Source: CAVYEM01 sp963767635 (GTDB lineage Bacteria > Vulcanimicrobiota > Vulcanimicrobiia > Vulcanimicrobiales > Vulcanimicrobiaceae). From it: a DNA stretch of 64,000 bases. Position 1 is the stretch's first letter. Each line of letters opens with the position of its first letter. Of the stretch, positions 35,811 through 43,814 are shown piece after piece. Where the stretch lies: positions 186,001-250,000 of the forward strand of contig CAVYEM010000003.1 in the NCBI GenBank assembly GCA_963767635.1, written 5' to 3'. Under the pieces are notes generated by a model that was given only the letters and a program-made list of their open reading frames with translations, made no database searches and was not told where the DNA came from. A program made the translations under genes and the position numbers.

Positions 35811-35924
35811 GGGAGCATCAGCTCCGGATACGACGGTACGGCTTGGCCCTCGTGGTTGCTGTACCGGCGCCCGGGCCGCACCCACCTGCGAGAAAGCAGG
35901 TTCAAACCTCGTGCGGAAGATGCT
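35811..35924 (+). ncRNA. Structured RNA candidate (unclassified; 6S-like at most)
   Basis: The interval 35693-35922 has no gene but folds well. An outer stem AGCATC (35814-35819) pairs with GATGCT (35919-35924). Inside are GGTACGGC/GCTGTACC and a nested pair CCGCAC/GTGCGG enclosing ACCTGC-GAGAAA-GCAGGT, followed by TTCAAAC. This is a three-way junction with two arms. A T-loop-like GGTTCAAACC is present but no tRNA fold fits. Length and form could suit part of a 6S RNA or an unknown small RNA. The strand is chosen because the T-loop reads on plus; it is not certain. Confidence 0.35.
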
Positions 35925-36651
35925 ACGTGCGGTCGGCGACGGCTTGTTCAAAAAGCGTCCTTCGCCACGCGTGAAGGACGTTTTTCATCTGTTGCGGGCT
36001 CGCGTCGCCGGCCCGCGCGTCGAGCGCCACGAACCCTCGGTAACCGTTCAGAAGACTTGCGAGCGCCGGCGCGTTTTCCGGCCCGACGGCGATCTCTTGC
36101 CACACGAGGACGACTTTGGCAAGCAGTTCCTGGGGCCGGCTGCCGGCCTCCAGCGCATCGAACTGCGCTCCATAGCGCAGCCAGGCCGAGTCCGCTTCCT
36201 TCGATACGCGTTTCATGTCGTACGTACTCGCGGCAAACGTGTGCGGGGCGTTGCGCGCTGCCAGCGTAACGTTGAGGCGCTTTGCACTCGCTGTGGCGTG
36301 TCCTAGACGGGCCTGCACCTCGCTCCAACTCATCGTGGTTTCCGCGGGGAGCGGGCACGAAACCAGCGGCGCCCCGAGCGCCAGTGCTCTACCCAGCGAC
36401 GCGTCCATGTGCGCCGCTTCTTGGCTGAAAAACTGTTCGTCGTAGAGTGCGGAGAGGATCAACCCAAGGTCCGCGGCCATCTTCTTGACTTGGGCGAGGT
36501 AGTCGGTGTCCGCGCGCGGAAAATGCCGCACGTCAACGACCACGCCGTCGACGGCCAACTCGTGCGCGCAGAGATCGATCCACTCCAGTTGCGTGAGCTC
36601 ACCGCTTGCCAGCAGTTCATCGAATGCGGAACTCGAGCACGCCAGCTTCAT
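35923..36651 (-). CDS. Sugar phosphate isomerase/epimerase-like TIM-barrel protein
   Basis: ATG at 36651 gives a 242-residue protein starting MKLACSSSAFDELLASGELTQLEWIDLCAHEL, with VDGVVVDVRHFP and repeated beta/alpha units characteristic of the xylose-isomerase-like (AP endonuclease 2) TIM barrel. The metal-binding histidines and glutamates of true isomerases are not obvious, so activity is unsure. It is divergent from rpiB with 44 bases between the starts. The longer upstream open frame is the antisense of rpiB. Confidence 0.65.
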   Translation of the reverse strand: MKLACSSSAFDELLASGELTQLEWIDLCAHELAVDGVVVDVRHFPRADTDYLAQVKKMAADLGLILSALYDEQFFSQEAAHMDASLGRALALGAPLVSCPLPAETTMSWSEVQARLGHATASAKRLNVTLAARNAPHTFAASTYDMKRVSKEADSAWLRYGAQFDALEAGSRPQELLAKVVLVWQEIAVGPENAPALASLLNGYRGFVALDARAGDASPQQMKNVLHAWRRTLFEQAVADRT

Positions 36652-36695
36652 CGGCGTGCGCTTCGACCGCTCAGCTGGAGGCCCTGCGCCACGAC

Positions 36696-37220
36696 ATGAA
36701 CATCGCCCTCGCCGCCGATCACGCCGGCTTTGTCGTAAAGAATCGTCTTGCGCAGCTGCTGCGCGATCGCGGCCATACGGTTTTAGATTATGGAACCTGC
36801 GACGAAGTGCCCGTAGATTATCCGCAATTCGGCTATGCCGTGGGCGAGGCGGTGTCCTCGGGCCAAGCTCAGCGCGGCATCGTCGTCTGCGGATCCAGCT
36901 TGGGCATCGCGATGGCGGCCAACAAGGTTCCCGGCGTACGCTGCGCGGCGGTGTTCGAGCCGTTGATGACGGAACTGGCGCGCCGGCACAACGACGCAAA
37001 CGTCCTGGCGCTCTCGGAACGCCTGACGGGGTGGGAAATGATCGTCCGGCTCGTCGAGGTATTTTTGAGCACCGCGGCGGAAGCGGGACGGCATGCATAT
37101 CGCGTGCAGCAGCTGTTCGAATACACGGACGCACAGCGCGCGCGCACGTTCAAAGCGATCGAAGCCGGAGCGGTGACGGACGCGCAGACTCCGTCCGCAT
37201 TGGTCCAAGCGCCGGTATGA
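36696..37220 (+). CDS. rpiB: Ribose-5-phosphate isomerase B
   Basis: The 174-residue protein has MNIALAADHAGFVVKN, the active-site region IVVCGSSLGIAMAANKVPGVRCA and the RRHNDANVLALSERLTG motif of RpiB. The usual catalytic Cys is in VVCGSS. About 25 residues beyond the normal C-terminus (TDAQRARTFKAIEAG...) extend it. It interconverts ribose 5-phosphate and ribulose 5-phosphate. ATG 36696 is chosen; the earlier open frame has no RpiB similarity. Its stop overlaps the next gene (ATGA). Confidence 0.93.
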   Translation: MNIALAADHAGFVVKNRLAQLLRDRGHTVLDYGTCDEVPVDYPQFGYAVGEAVSSGQAQRGIVVCGSSLGIAMAANKVPGVRCAAVFEPLMTELARRHNDANVLALSERLTGWEMIVRLVEVFLSTAAEAGRHAYRVQQLFEYTDAQRARTFKAIEAGAVTDAQTPSALVQAPV

Positions 37221-37408
37221 ACAGCCGCAACGGCCTCACGCTCATTTTCGTGCTGGCTGCGCTCGTCTGCGGATACGACGCATACGCCGCCGTTCGTGCG
37301 CAAGGCCATAACATCGTCGCATGGGCGCTGGCGGCCATAATGGCGCTTGTTGCGTTGAGCGCGCTGCGCAAACTCATTCGCAAGGACTATTCCAACTCAT
37401 GGTGGTGA
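37217..37408 (+). CDS. Small two-helix membrane protein
   Basis: The 63-residue protein has two hydrophobic segments (LTLIFVLAALVCGYDAYAAV and IVAWALAAIMALVALSAL) and a basic C-terminus ending NSWW. It is coupled to rpiB (ATGA) and its last 10 bases overlap the start of glyA, so it is very likely translated. No family recognised. Confidence 0.6.
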   Translation: MNSRNGLTLIFVLAALVCGYDAYAAVRAQGHNIVAWALAAIMALVALSALRKLIRKDYSNSWW

Positions 37409-38727
37409 ACGACGTGGAACTTCTGAGCGCATCGCACATCGAAGCCCAAGACCCGCAGATCTTCCAAGCCATTGCGGACGAGGAGCGCCGTCAGCGCGAA
37501 AACTTGGAACTCATCGCTTCCGAAAACTATGCCAGCAAAGCGGTTCGCGAAGCGATGGGCTGCGTCATGACGAACAAATATGCCGAAGGCTATCCCGGCA
37601 AGCGCTATTACGGCGGCTGCGAATACGTCGACGTCGCGGAAAATTTGGCCATAGAGCGGTTGAAAACGCTCTTTAACGCCGATCACGCCAACGTGCAAAC
37701 GCACGCGGGGGCGCAAGCCAACATGGCGGTGTTCATGGCGGTGCTGCAGCCCGGAGATGCGGTCCTGGGCATGTCGCTCGCGCACGGCGGACATCTGACG
37801 CACGGCACCAAAGTAAGCTTCAGCGGAAAGCTCTACGACGCGCTGGCATACGGGGTGCGCAAAGACACCGAGCTGATCGACTTCGATCAGGTCCGAGAAC
37901 TGGCGCGCGAACACAAGCCGAAGATGATCATCGCCGGCGCCAGCGCGTACCCGCGTACGATGGACTACGCGCCCTTCCGCGAGATCTGCGATGAAATAGG
38001 CGCCGTCTTCATGGTGGACATGGCGCACATTGCGGGTTTGGTGGCGGCCGGATTGCATGCATCGCCGGTGCCTTACGCCGATTTCGTGACGTCGACGACG
38101 CACAAGACGCTGCGGGGACCGCGCGGCGGCCTGGTGCTGTGCACGCAGAAGTGGGCGCAAGCGCTGGATAAATCCGTGTTCCCCGGAATTCAAGGCGGTC
38201 CGTTCATGCACATGATCGCCGCAAAGGCCGTTTCGTTCGGCGAAGCGCTCTCCGAATCGTTCAAAACCTATCAGCAGCAGGTCGTGCGCAACGCCAAGGT
38301 GATGGCGCAGGAATTCACGCGCAACGGGCTGCGTTTGGTCGCGGGCGGCACGGACACCCATTTGATGCTCGTCGACGTTTCGGTCAAAGGGTTGACCGGA
38401 AAAGCCGTGGAGGGCTATCTCGACGAAATCGCCATCACCGTCAACAAGAACGCGATTCCCTACGATCGGCAAAAACCAATGGTCGCCAGCGGCATCCGCA
38501 TCGGCACGCCTGCAATAACGACGCGCGGCTTCGGCGAAGACGAATGCCGAGAAGTGGCGCGGATCATCTGCGACGGATTGGACGATATCGAAACGCGCGC
38601 GAAGATCGCGTCTTTGCGTGGGCGCGTTCGAGAGCTGAACGTCGCGGTTCGACGTACCGTAGCTGGTGTTCGATTGGGTGCCATAGGCGTGGCATGGCAG
38701 GAGCATATAGTCGACCTACAACGATGA
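37399..38727 (+). CDS. glyA: Serine hydroxymethyltransferase with an altered C-terminus
   Basis: The protein has all SHMT motifs: ENLELIASENYASKAVREAMG, EGYPGKRYYGGCEYVD, NVQTHAGAQANMAVF and the PLP lysine in TSTTHKTLRGPRGGL. It makes glycine and 5,10-methylene-tetrahydrofolate from serine. Up to RVRELNVA (about 38647) it is normal, but the last ~28 residues are unlike any SHMT tail and end at 38727. The change coincides with the left edge of the restriction-modification island. Either the island replaced the stop or a one-base error near 38645 hides a stop at about 38664 (AFDVP). Confidence 0.93.
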   Translation: MVVNDVELLSASHIEAQDPQIFQAIADEERRQRENLELIASENYASKAVREAMGCVMTNKYAEGYPGKRYYGGCEYVDVAENLAIERLKTLFNADHANVQTHAGAQANMAVFMAVLQPGDAVLGMSLAHGGHLTHGTKVSFSGKLYDALAYGVRKDTELIDFDQVRELAREHKPKMIIAGASAYPRTMDYAPFREICDEIGAVFMVDMAHIAGLVAAGLHASPVPYADFVTSTTHKTLRGPRGGLVLCTQKWAQALDKSVFPGIQGGPFMHMIAAKAVSFGEALSESFKTYQQQVVRNAKVMAQEFTRNGLRLVAGGTDTHLMLVDVSVKGLTGKAVEGYLDEIAITVNKNAIPYDRQKPMVASGIRIGTPAITTRGFGEDECREVARIICDGLDDIETRAKIASLRGRVRELNVAVRRTVAGVRLGAIGVAWQEHIVDLQR

Positions 38728-38738
38728 ACCTTCGAGCT

Positions 38739-38761
38739 TATAATAACGGAGACGGCATGTG
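38739..38761 (+). promoter_or_regulatory. Promoter -10 box and ribosome-binding site of the methyltransferase gene
   Basis: TATAAT lies at 38739-38744 and GGAG at 38748-38751, just before two overlapping starts: ATG at 38757, which yields a three-residue peptide ending at 38768, and GTG at 38759, the methyltransferase start. No good -35 box is seen. The overlap suggests translational damping of the methyltransferase. Confidence 0.45.
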
Positions 38762-39586
38762 GCTGTAACGCTGGAGCATCCGGCGGGTACTGCGGTCCTG
38801 CCGCCTCCGCTAAAGTGGGCCGGCGGAAAACGCTGGCTGGTTCCTCACCTAAAGCCAATCTGGCTCAAACACGAACACCGCCGGCTTTTGGAGCCGTTCG
38901 TCGGAGGGCTGGCTATGGTGCTTGGCCTCCGCCCCAAAACCGCGCTGCTGCACGACGCGAATCGGCAATTGATCGAATTCTATCGTTGGCTGCAACGCGG
39001 CTTGGATGCACGCGCAATCGGTGTGCCGCTGACTCCCCGGCATAACGATCGCGAGATCTACGGCCGGTACCGAGCGCGCTTTAACGAGCTGATCGCCATT
39101 GGCGCTTCGGATAGTGCAGAGGCCGCTACACTGTTCTATTATTTGAACAGGACAGGGTTTAACGGGCTTTGCCGGTTCAATAGCTCGGGGTTTTTCAACG
39201 TGCCGTTCGGCCGGTACAGGAGAATCGTTTACAAAGAACAGTTTGAGGAATACCGGGCGGCGCTTCAACCGTACACATTTTCGCATGGAGACTTCGAAAG
39301 CATTACTCCCGCAGACGGCGACTTTATCTACGCGGATCCTCCATACGATGTGGAGTTTACGGCTTATTCGGCGGGCGGCTTTGACTGGAAGGACCAGGAA
39401 CGTCTAGCAAACTGGCTCAAGGATCACGGCGGCCCCGTTATTGCATCAAATCAGGCAACTCCTCGCATAAAAAAGCTCTACCGGCGGCTCGGTTTCCATG
39501 TTGAAACGATCTCAGCGCCGCGGCGCATAAGTTGTGACGGAAACCGCGAAAACGCGACGGAAATGCTTGCGTTCAAGAACATATGA
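38759..39586 (+). CDS. N6-adenine DNA methyltransferase (Dam/DpnM-like, D12 class)
   Basis: The 275-residue protein has the alpha-class order: KWAGGKRWLVPHLKP (motif X) at 19-33, EPFVGGLAMVL (motif I) at 45-55, TGFNGLCRFNSSGFFNVPFG in the target region and DPPYD (motif IV) at 193-197. This is the DpnM/Dam type, whose known members mostly methylate GATC-containing sites; the exact site cannot be read from the sequence. It precedes a nuclease gene with a 4-base overlap, as in type II restriction-modification systems. Confidence 0.88.
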   Translation: MAVTLEHPAGTAVLPPPLKWAGGKRWLVPHLKPIWLKHEHRRLLEPFVGGLAMVLGLRPKTALLHDANRQLIEFYRWLQRGLDARAIGVPLTPRHNDREIYGRYRARFNELIAIGASDSAEAATLFYYLNRTGFNGLCRFNSSGFFNVPFGRYRRIVYKEQFEEYRAALQPYTFSHGDFESITPADGDFIYADPPYDVEFTAYSAGGFDWKDQERLANWLKDHGGPVIASNQATPRIKKLYRRLGFHVETISAPRRISCDGNRENATEMLAFKNI

Positions 39587-40131
39587 GCCCAGGCGGTTCC
39601 GGCACGAGAAGCGGCGGGGTTTTTGAGGCGGTCGTTAAGCCGGCACTGGAACGCAACGGTTACGTCGTTGGATCTCAACAAATTATCGGTACAGGAATAG
39701 GCGGCGGGAGACATCGCCTCGATCATTACGCAGTATCGAGCAGTGGCGATAGAATTCTCGTTTCGGTGAAGTGGCAGGAAGTCGCTGGCACTACCGACGA
39801 GAAGATCCCTTTTGAAGTATTAAAACTCCTTGACGTCTTACAGCAGACTCCGCAATACGCTCGGGCTTGCATTGTACTGGGCGGCGACGGTATGCGACGG
39901 CACTTGGAAACATATTATACCAACGGCTCCTTAAGTAAATGGATCCCGGCAATGGGCAATCGCGTGCTTTGTATGACCTTGAACCAATTTATCAAGGCAT
40001 GCAACAGGAAGCAGTATGAACGAAAAGGTGGCGTCGTTCGACGCAAACCTGCACGTCGTCAATCATCCGGCGGTGCTCGATCGACTGGCGCGATTGCGCG
40101 ATCGCGACACGCCCACGCCGGTGTTCCGTAA
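39583..40131 (+). CDS. Putative type II restriction endonuclease (PD-(D/E)xK), C-terminus reads into upp
   Basis: The protein has a PD-(D/E)xK-like core: Asp47 in RHRLDHYAV and SVK at 61-63 in ILVSVKWQEVAGTTDEKIPFEV, a pattern seen in a predicted restriction-nuclease family. The preceding methyltransferase and 4-base overlap support a restriction role. About the last 38 residues are a frame-shifted reading of upp (which starts at 40016), so the natural protein probably ended near residue 143. Whether it is still active is unknown. Confidence 0.7.
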   Translation: MSPGGSGTRSGGVFEAVVKPALERNGYVVGSQQIIGTGIGGGRHRLDHYAVSSSGDRILVSVKWQEVAGTTDEKIPFEVLKLLDVLQQTPQYARACIVLGGDGMRRHLETYYTNGSLSKWIPAMGNRVLCMTLNQFIKACNRKQYERKGGVVRRKPARRQSSGGARSTGAIARSRHAHAGVP

Positions 40132-40699
40132 GCTCATCGAAGAGGTCGGCGCATTTTTGGCGTATGAGGCCACTCGCGACCTTCCGCTGGGGAATCACCC
40201 CGTCCGGACGCCCATTTCCGACATGGTCGCCGCGCGAATCGCAACGCGCCCGGTCGCAGCGCCGATCCTGCGCGCGGGCCTGGGCCTATTGCCCGGCTTC
40301 CTCGCCGTGATCGACGACGCGGTCGTTGCACACTTGGGATTCTATCGCGATCCCCAAACGCTGCAGCCCGTGCCCTATTATGCGAATCTGCCCGACGATC
40401 TCTCCAAGCGCCACGTCTTCGTCCTGGATCCCATGCTCGCAACCGGCAATTCGGGCGCAGCCGCCCTCGATGCGCTCGCGAGCCGCGGCGCGAGCGAAGT
40501 CACCTTCATTGCACTCATCGCCGCTCCCGAGGGAGTCAAAAGAATCCACGCCGCGCACCCGAGCGTGCAAATCGTCACGGGGTCGCTCGATGAACGGCTG
40601 AACGATCACGGCTACATCGTGCCGGGCCTCGGCGACGCCGGCGATCGCATGTTCGGGAGCACGAGCTCGGTGCCGGTCACGGTGAGGCCCAGGCCGTAA
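40016..40699 (+). CDS. upp: Uracil phosphoribosyltransferase
   Basis: The 227-residue protein has the PRPP-binding motif VFVLDPMLATGNSGAAALDAL (positions ~137-157) and the uracil-binding region DGYIVPGLGDAGDR-like DHGYIVPGLGDAGDRMFG. It makes UMP from uracil and PRPP. AGGAAG lies before the ATG. It starts at the right edge of the restriction-modification island and is followed by dCMP deaminase, a nucleotide-salvage neighbour. Confidence 0.95.
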   Translation: MNEKVASFDANLHVVNHPAVLDRLARLRDRDTPTPVFRKLIEEVGAFLAYEATRDLPLGNHPVRTPISDMVAARIATRPVAAPILRAGLGLLPGFLAVIDDAVVAHLGFYRDPQTLQPVPYYANLPDDLSKRHVFVLDPMLATGNSGAAALDALASRGASEVTFIALIAAPEGVKRIHAAHPSVQIVTGSLDERLNDHGYIVPGLGDAGDRMFGSTSSVPVTVRPRP

Positions 40700-40725
40700 A
40701 CGGGGTTTGTATCGAAGGCCACCCC

Positions 40726-41166
40726 ATGCGCCCGGGATGGGACGAGTATTTCATGCAGATCGCGCGTACGGTAGCAACGCGCGCGACGTGCCCCCGTGCC
40801 GCCGTGGGCGCCATAATCGTTCGCGAACATCGCATCTTGACAACCGGCTACAACGGCTCGCCGCGCGGCGTGGCTCACTGTACGCAGGTCGGCTGCACGC
40901 TCGTGGCGGGCCACTGCATGCGAGCCACGCACGCCGAAGCCAACGCCATCGTGCAGGCTGCGCTGCACGGGGTGAACGTCGCGCATTCCACGGCGTACTG
41001 CACCCATCAGCCGTGCGTGAATTGCTCGAAGCTCCTGATCAGCGCCGGCGTCGCCAAGATCGTCTACGAAGCGGCATATCCCGACCCGATCGCGCAGGAT
41101 CTGCTGGCCGAAGCGGGCGTTGCACTCGTGCCTTTTGCGAGCTTGGAAGGAGCGCGCGCCCCGTGA
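40726..41166 (+). CDS. Zinc-dependent dCMP deaminase (ComEB-like)
   Basis: The 146-residue protein has the deaminase zinc motifs: RATHAEANAIVQAAL (HAE) and TAYCTHQPCVNCSKLLISAG (PCxxC), with PRAAVGAIIVREHRILTTGYNG at the start. This fits dCMP deaminases of the ComEB/DCTD type, which feed dUMP to thymidylate synthesis. Start ATG 40726. It overlaps the WecA-type gene by GTGA. Confidence 0.9.
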   Translation: MRPGWDEYFMQIARTVATRATCPRAAVGAIIVREHRILTTGYNGSPRGVAHCTQVGCTLVAGHCMRATHAEANAIVQAALHGVNVAHSTAYCTHQPCVNCSKLLISAGVAKIVYEAAYPDPIAQDLLAEAGVALVPFASLEGARAP

Positions 41167-42209
41167 CGCAGCCCATTTATCTGTATCTGTCGGGCTTTGC
41201 GCTGGCTGCCATTGCTTCTACGTTGCTCACGCCGTTCGTCGTGCGCTTGGCGCATCACGTCGGGATGATCGACGACGTGGGCGAGCGCCGCATGCACGAC
41301 GTGCCCAAGCCTCGGATCGGCGGGATCGCCGTGTTCTTCGGATTCGCGTTCGCGCTTTTCGCGGTGCTTGGAGTAGCGCTCAGTCACGTGCATGGATTCT
41401 TCCCGGCCGATCCGCATGAATCGCTGCAGGATCAGCTGCGCGATCAGCTGGAGGGCGCGCACAATCTGGTGGGGTTGCTGTTCGGCAGCATGCTGATCGT
41501 CGGGGTTGGAATATGGGACGATCTCATGGGGATGCGTCCACGCTACAAGTTTGCGGCACAAATTCTCGTCGCGGGCGTGTCGATGATCTATGGCTTTGTG
41601 ATCCCCGACGTGCAGAACCCCATCACGCACCAGTATATGGACTTTCCGCTCTGGTTCAGCATTCCGATCACGCTGCTGTGGTACCTGGGCATGATGAACG
41701 CGATCAATTTCATCGACGGCCTGGACGGCCTGCTCTCCGGGTTTACCGCGATTTCGTGCATCTTCTTGTTCGCGATCGCGATCACGAAAGAGAACCCCGT
41801 GGTCGGCTTGGTGGTCATCACGCTGGCCGGTGCCGCTCTGGGCTTCCTGCCGTACAACTTCAATCCCGCGCGCATCATTTTGGGCGACACCGGCTCGTTG
41901 TTCATCGGATACGTGTTCGCAACGGTCGCGATCATCGGAACCAGCAAAACGGCGATCGCGGTGGGGCTCATCGCGCCGCTAGTGGTGCTGGCGCTGCCGA
42001 TCGCCGATACGGCAGCGGCGATTTACCGCCGTGCGCGATCCGGCAAAAGCATCACCGAAGCGGACCGCGGGCACTTTCATCATCAGCTGATCTTTCGGTA
42101 TGGGCTCAACGTGCGGCAGGCGGTCTTGCTCATCTATGCGATTTGCATCGTGCTCGGTGCGGTGGCCCTGTTTTTAGCGGGCGGATTTCGCGCGTTCGTG
42201 AGGGCGTAA
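41163..42209 (+). CDS. Undecaprenyl-phosphate N-acetylhexosamine-1-phosphate transferase (WecA/TagO family)
   Basis: The 348-residue multi-pass membrane protein has the polyprenyl-phosphate transferase motifs: DVPKPRIGGIAVFFGF, IWDDLMGMRPRYKFAAQI (DD), NAINFIDGLDGLLSG (the catalytic Asp region), LGDTGSLFIGY and HFHHQLI. It starts a surface polysaccharide chain on the carrier lipid. It is directly followed by wecB, so the pair supplies an acetamido-sugar-linked polymer, perhaps an O-antigen or enterobacterial-common-antigen-like chain. Start GTG 41163; the open frame upstream belongs to the preceding gene. Confidence 0.9.
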   Translation: MTQPIYLYLSGFALAAIASTLLTPFVVRLAHHVGMIDDVGERRMHDVPKPRIGGIAVFFGFAFALFAVLGVALSHVHGFFPADPHESLQDQLRDQLEGAHNLVGLLFGSMLIVGVGIWDDLMGMRPRYKFAAQILVAGVSMIYGFVIPDVQNPITHQYMDFPLWFSIPITLLWYLGMMNAINFIDGLDGLLSGFTAISCIFLFAIAITKENPVVGLVVITLAGAALGFLPYNFNPARIILGDTGSLFIGYVFATVAIIGTSKTAIAVGLIAPLVVLALPIADTAAAIYRRARSGKSITEADRGHFHHQLIFRYGLNVRQAVLLIYAICIVLGAVALFLAGGFRAFVRA

Positions 42210-42216
42210 GCGCGCG

Positions 42217-43395
42217 GTGCAGCCGCTGGCGATTATGTCGGTGTTCGGCACGCGGCCGGACACCATCAAGATGGCCCCCGTGGTTCACGCGCTCGCGCGC
42301 AGGCAGCAAATTCGCAGCATCGTCTGCGTGACGGCGCAGCACCGGGAGATGCTTGACGATCTCCTCGCGCTCTTCGAAATTCGCCCCGACTTCGATCTGA
42401 ACATCATGACGCCGGATCAAACCTTGACGGACATCACGACGCGCGTGCTCGGCGGGATGGAAGGCGTGCTCAAGTCTGCAAAGCCGGACGTCGTGCTCGT
42501 GCACGGCGATACGACCACGAGCACCGCCGCAGCGCTCGCGGCGTTCTACCAGCAGATTGCGGTAGGCCACGTCGAAGCCGGGCTTAGAACGGGCGATCCG
42601 TGGCTACCGTTCCCCGAGGAAATGAACCGCAGAATCACCGGCACGCTCGCGCAGTATCATTTTGCGCCCACCGGCCTGGCACGGGATCACCTCGTGCAGG
42701 AACACGTTCGCGCGCAGGACATCGTCGTGACGGGCAATACCGTGATCGACGCATTTTTGCAAACTGCGCGGCGCACCGATCTCCCCAAGCCGCCCGGGTG
42801 GGAGCGGTTGGACCCGGCACGTCCGATCGTGATCGTGACTGCGCACCGGCGAGAAAACCACGCCTACATGCGCGACATGTGTGAGGCGATGCGCGACATC
42901 GTTCAGCTGCCCATGCGCCCGCAAATCCTCTGGCCGGTGCATCCCTCTCCGCGCGTGCGCCCGGTCGCCTACGCGGTGCTCGGCGCGGAACCGGGCGTCG
43001 TGCTCGACGATCCCCTCGACTACGCGCAGATGGTGGCTGCGGTCCGAGAATGCACCTTCGTGCTCACGGATTCGGGTGGCGTCCAAGAGGAAGCGCCGTG
43101 CCTTGGCAAGCCCGTGCTCGTCATGCGGGACGAGACCGAACGCCCGGAGGGCGTTCAGAGCGGCACGCTGGAGCTCGTCGGTCACGACCGCGCTCGCATC
43201 CTCGGAGCGGCAGCACGGCTGCTGGAGGACGCCCGTCACTACGAACAAATGGCGAAGGCCTCGAACCCCTACGGCGATGGTCAGGCTGCAGACCGCATCG
43301 TGGACTGGCTGCTTGCACGTTTGCGGGAAGGCCGGTACCCGCGGCCGTTTGCCGCTAATTCGTGCGCTGAAAAGGGCCGTGCCGAGCCAATCTAG
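42217..43395 (+). CDS. wecB: UDP-N-acetylglucosamine 2-epimerase (non-hydrolysing)
   Basis: The 392-residue protein has the family blocks FGTRPDTIKMAPVVHAL, VLVHGDTTTSTAAALAAF, GHVEAGLRTGD, PFPEEMNRRI, VTAHRRENH, TDSGGVQEEAPCLGKPVLVMRDETERPEG. It makes UDP-N-acetylmannosamine from UDP-GlcNAc. Start GTG 42217. The residues after about 370 are a proline/arginine tail overlapping the start of the next gene by 17 bases. Confidence 0.94.
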   Translation: MQPLAIMSVFGTRPDTIKMAPVVHALARRQQIRSIVCVTAQHREMLDDLLALFEIRPDFDLNIMTPDQTLTDITTRVLGGMEGVLKSAKPDVVLVHGDTTTSTAAALAAFYQQIAVGHVEAGLRTGDPWLPFPEEMNRRITGTLAQYHFAPTGLARDHLVQEHVRAQDIVVTGNTVIDAFLQTARRTDLPKPPGWERLDPARPIVIVTAHRRENHAYMRDMCEAMRDIVQLPMRPQILWPVHPSPRVRPVAYAVLGAEPGVVLDDPLDYAQMVAAVRECTFVLTDSGGVQEEAPCLGKPVLVMRDETERPEGVQSGTLELVGHDRARILGAAARLLEDARHYEQMAKASNPYGDGQAADRIVDWLLARLREGRYPRPFAANSCAEKGRAEPI

Positions 43396-43804
43396 CCATA
43401 CCCCCCAGGTCGAAGCGGCAGACGCCTTAGCGTTCTACCGGCGGCTCAAGCGGACTGCAGTCCTGGGAACGCTGCCCGCTATCGCGCTGGCGGCGCCGAT
43501 CCTCGCGGTGTGGAAGCCATGGTTCGGTATAAGCCTATTCGCGGGCGCGATTGCCGGCATCGCAAACACGATGCTTTCGGCTTACGGCAACGAACGACTC
43601 CTCGATCGCCGCAGCGTTGCGGCGTTCGTCTTAAGTAGTTTTGTCCGCATCGGGCTCTTCGGTATAGTGCCTGTGATATTGGCGGTCCGCGCGCCGTCGA
43701 TATGGACGCTGGGATGGTACTTCATCGGGTTTTTTACGCCGCTCGCGCTCTCGGGGATTACGGCCGTTCTCCGCGAACGCCCCGGCGGCTCATCCAAGGT
43801 TTGA
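43379..43804 (+). CDS. ATP synthase subunit I-like membrane protein
   Basis: The 141-residue protein has four hydrophobic segments (TLPAIALAAPILAVWKPW, AGAIAGIANTMLSAYG, VAAFVLSSFVRIGLFGIVPVIL and IWTLGWYFIGFFTPLALSGI). It sits just before atpB, where the small AtpI assembly factor is found. AtpI is poorly conserved, so the call rests on position and topology. Start GTG 43379 overlaps wecB; its stop precedes the atpB ribosome-binding site GGAG. Confidence 0.65.
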   Translation: MPSQSSHTPQVEAADALAFYRRLKRTAVLGTLPAIALAAPILAVWKPWFGISLFAGAIAGIANTMLSAYGNERLLDRRSVAAFVLSSFVRIGLFGIVPVILAVRAPSIWTLGWYFIGFFTPLALSGITAVLRERPGGSSKV

Positions 43805-43814
43805 TGGAGCGTAC

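Larger units (their letters stand above)
38650..40015 (+). mobile_element. Restriction-modification island inserted between glyA and upp
   Basis: From the end of glyA to the start of upp the base composition is visibly AT-richer than the neighbours, with runs such as AAACATATTATACC. The region holds only a DNA methyltransferase and a nuclease gene. glyA has an abnormal tail at one edge, and the nuclease frame runs out of frame into upp at the other. There is no integrase, inverted repeat or target duplication that I can see, so recombinational insertion is inferred from composition and the broken edges. Confidence 0.6.

Noticed and set aside
35890..35925. T-loop-like GGTTCAAACC suggesting a tRNA or tRNA-Sec
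   Set aside because: No complementary T-stem, anticodon arm or acceptor fits; the surrounding pairs form a different junction.
38759..39586. The Dam-like methyltransferase as the source of AGCT modification
   Set aside because: D12-class enzymes of this type usually act on GATC-like sites; nothing ties it to AGCT.
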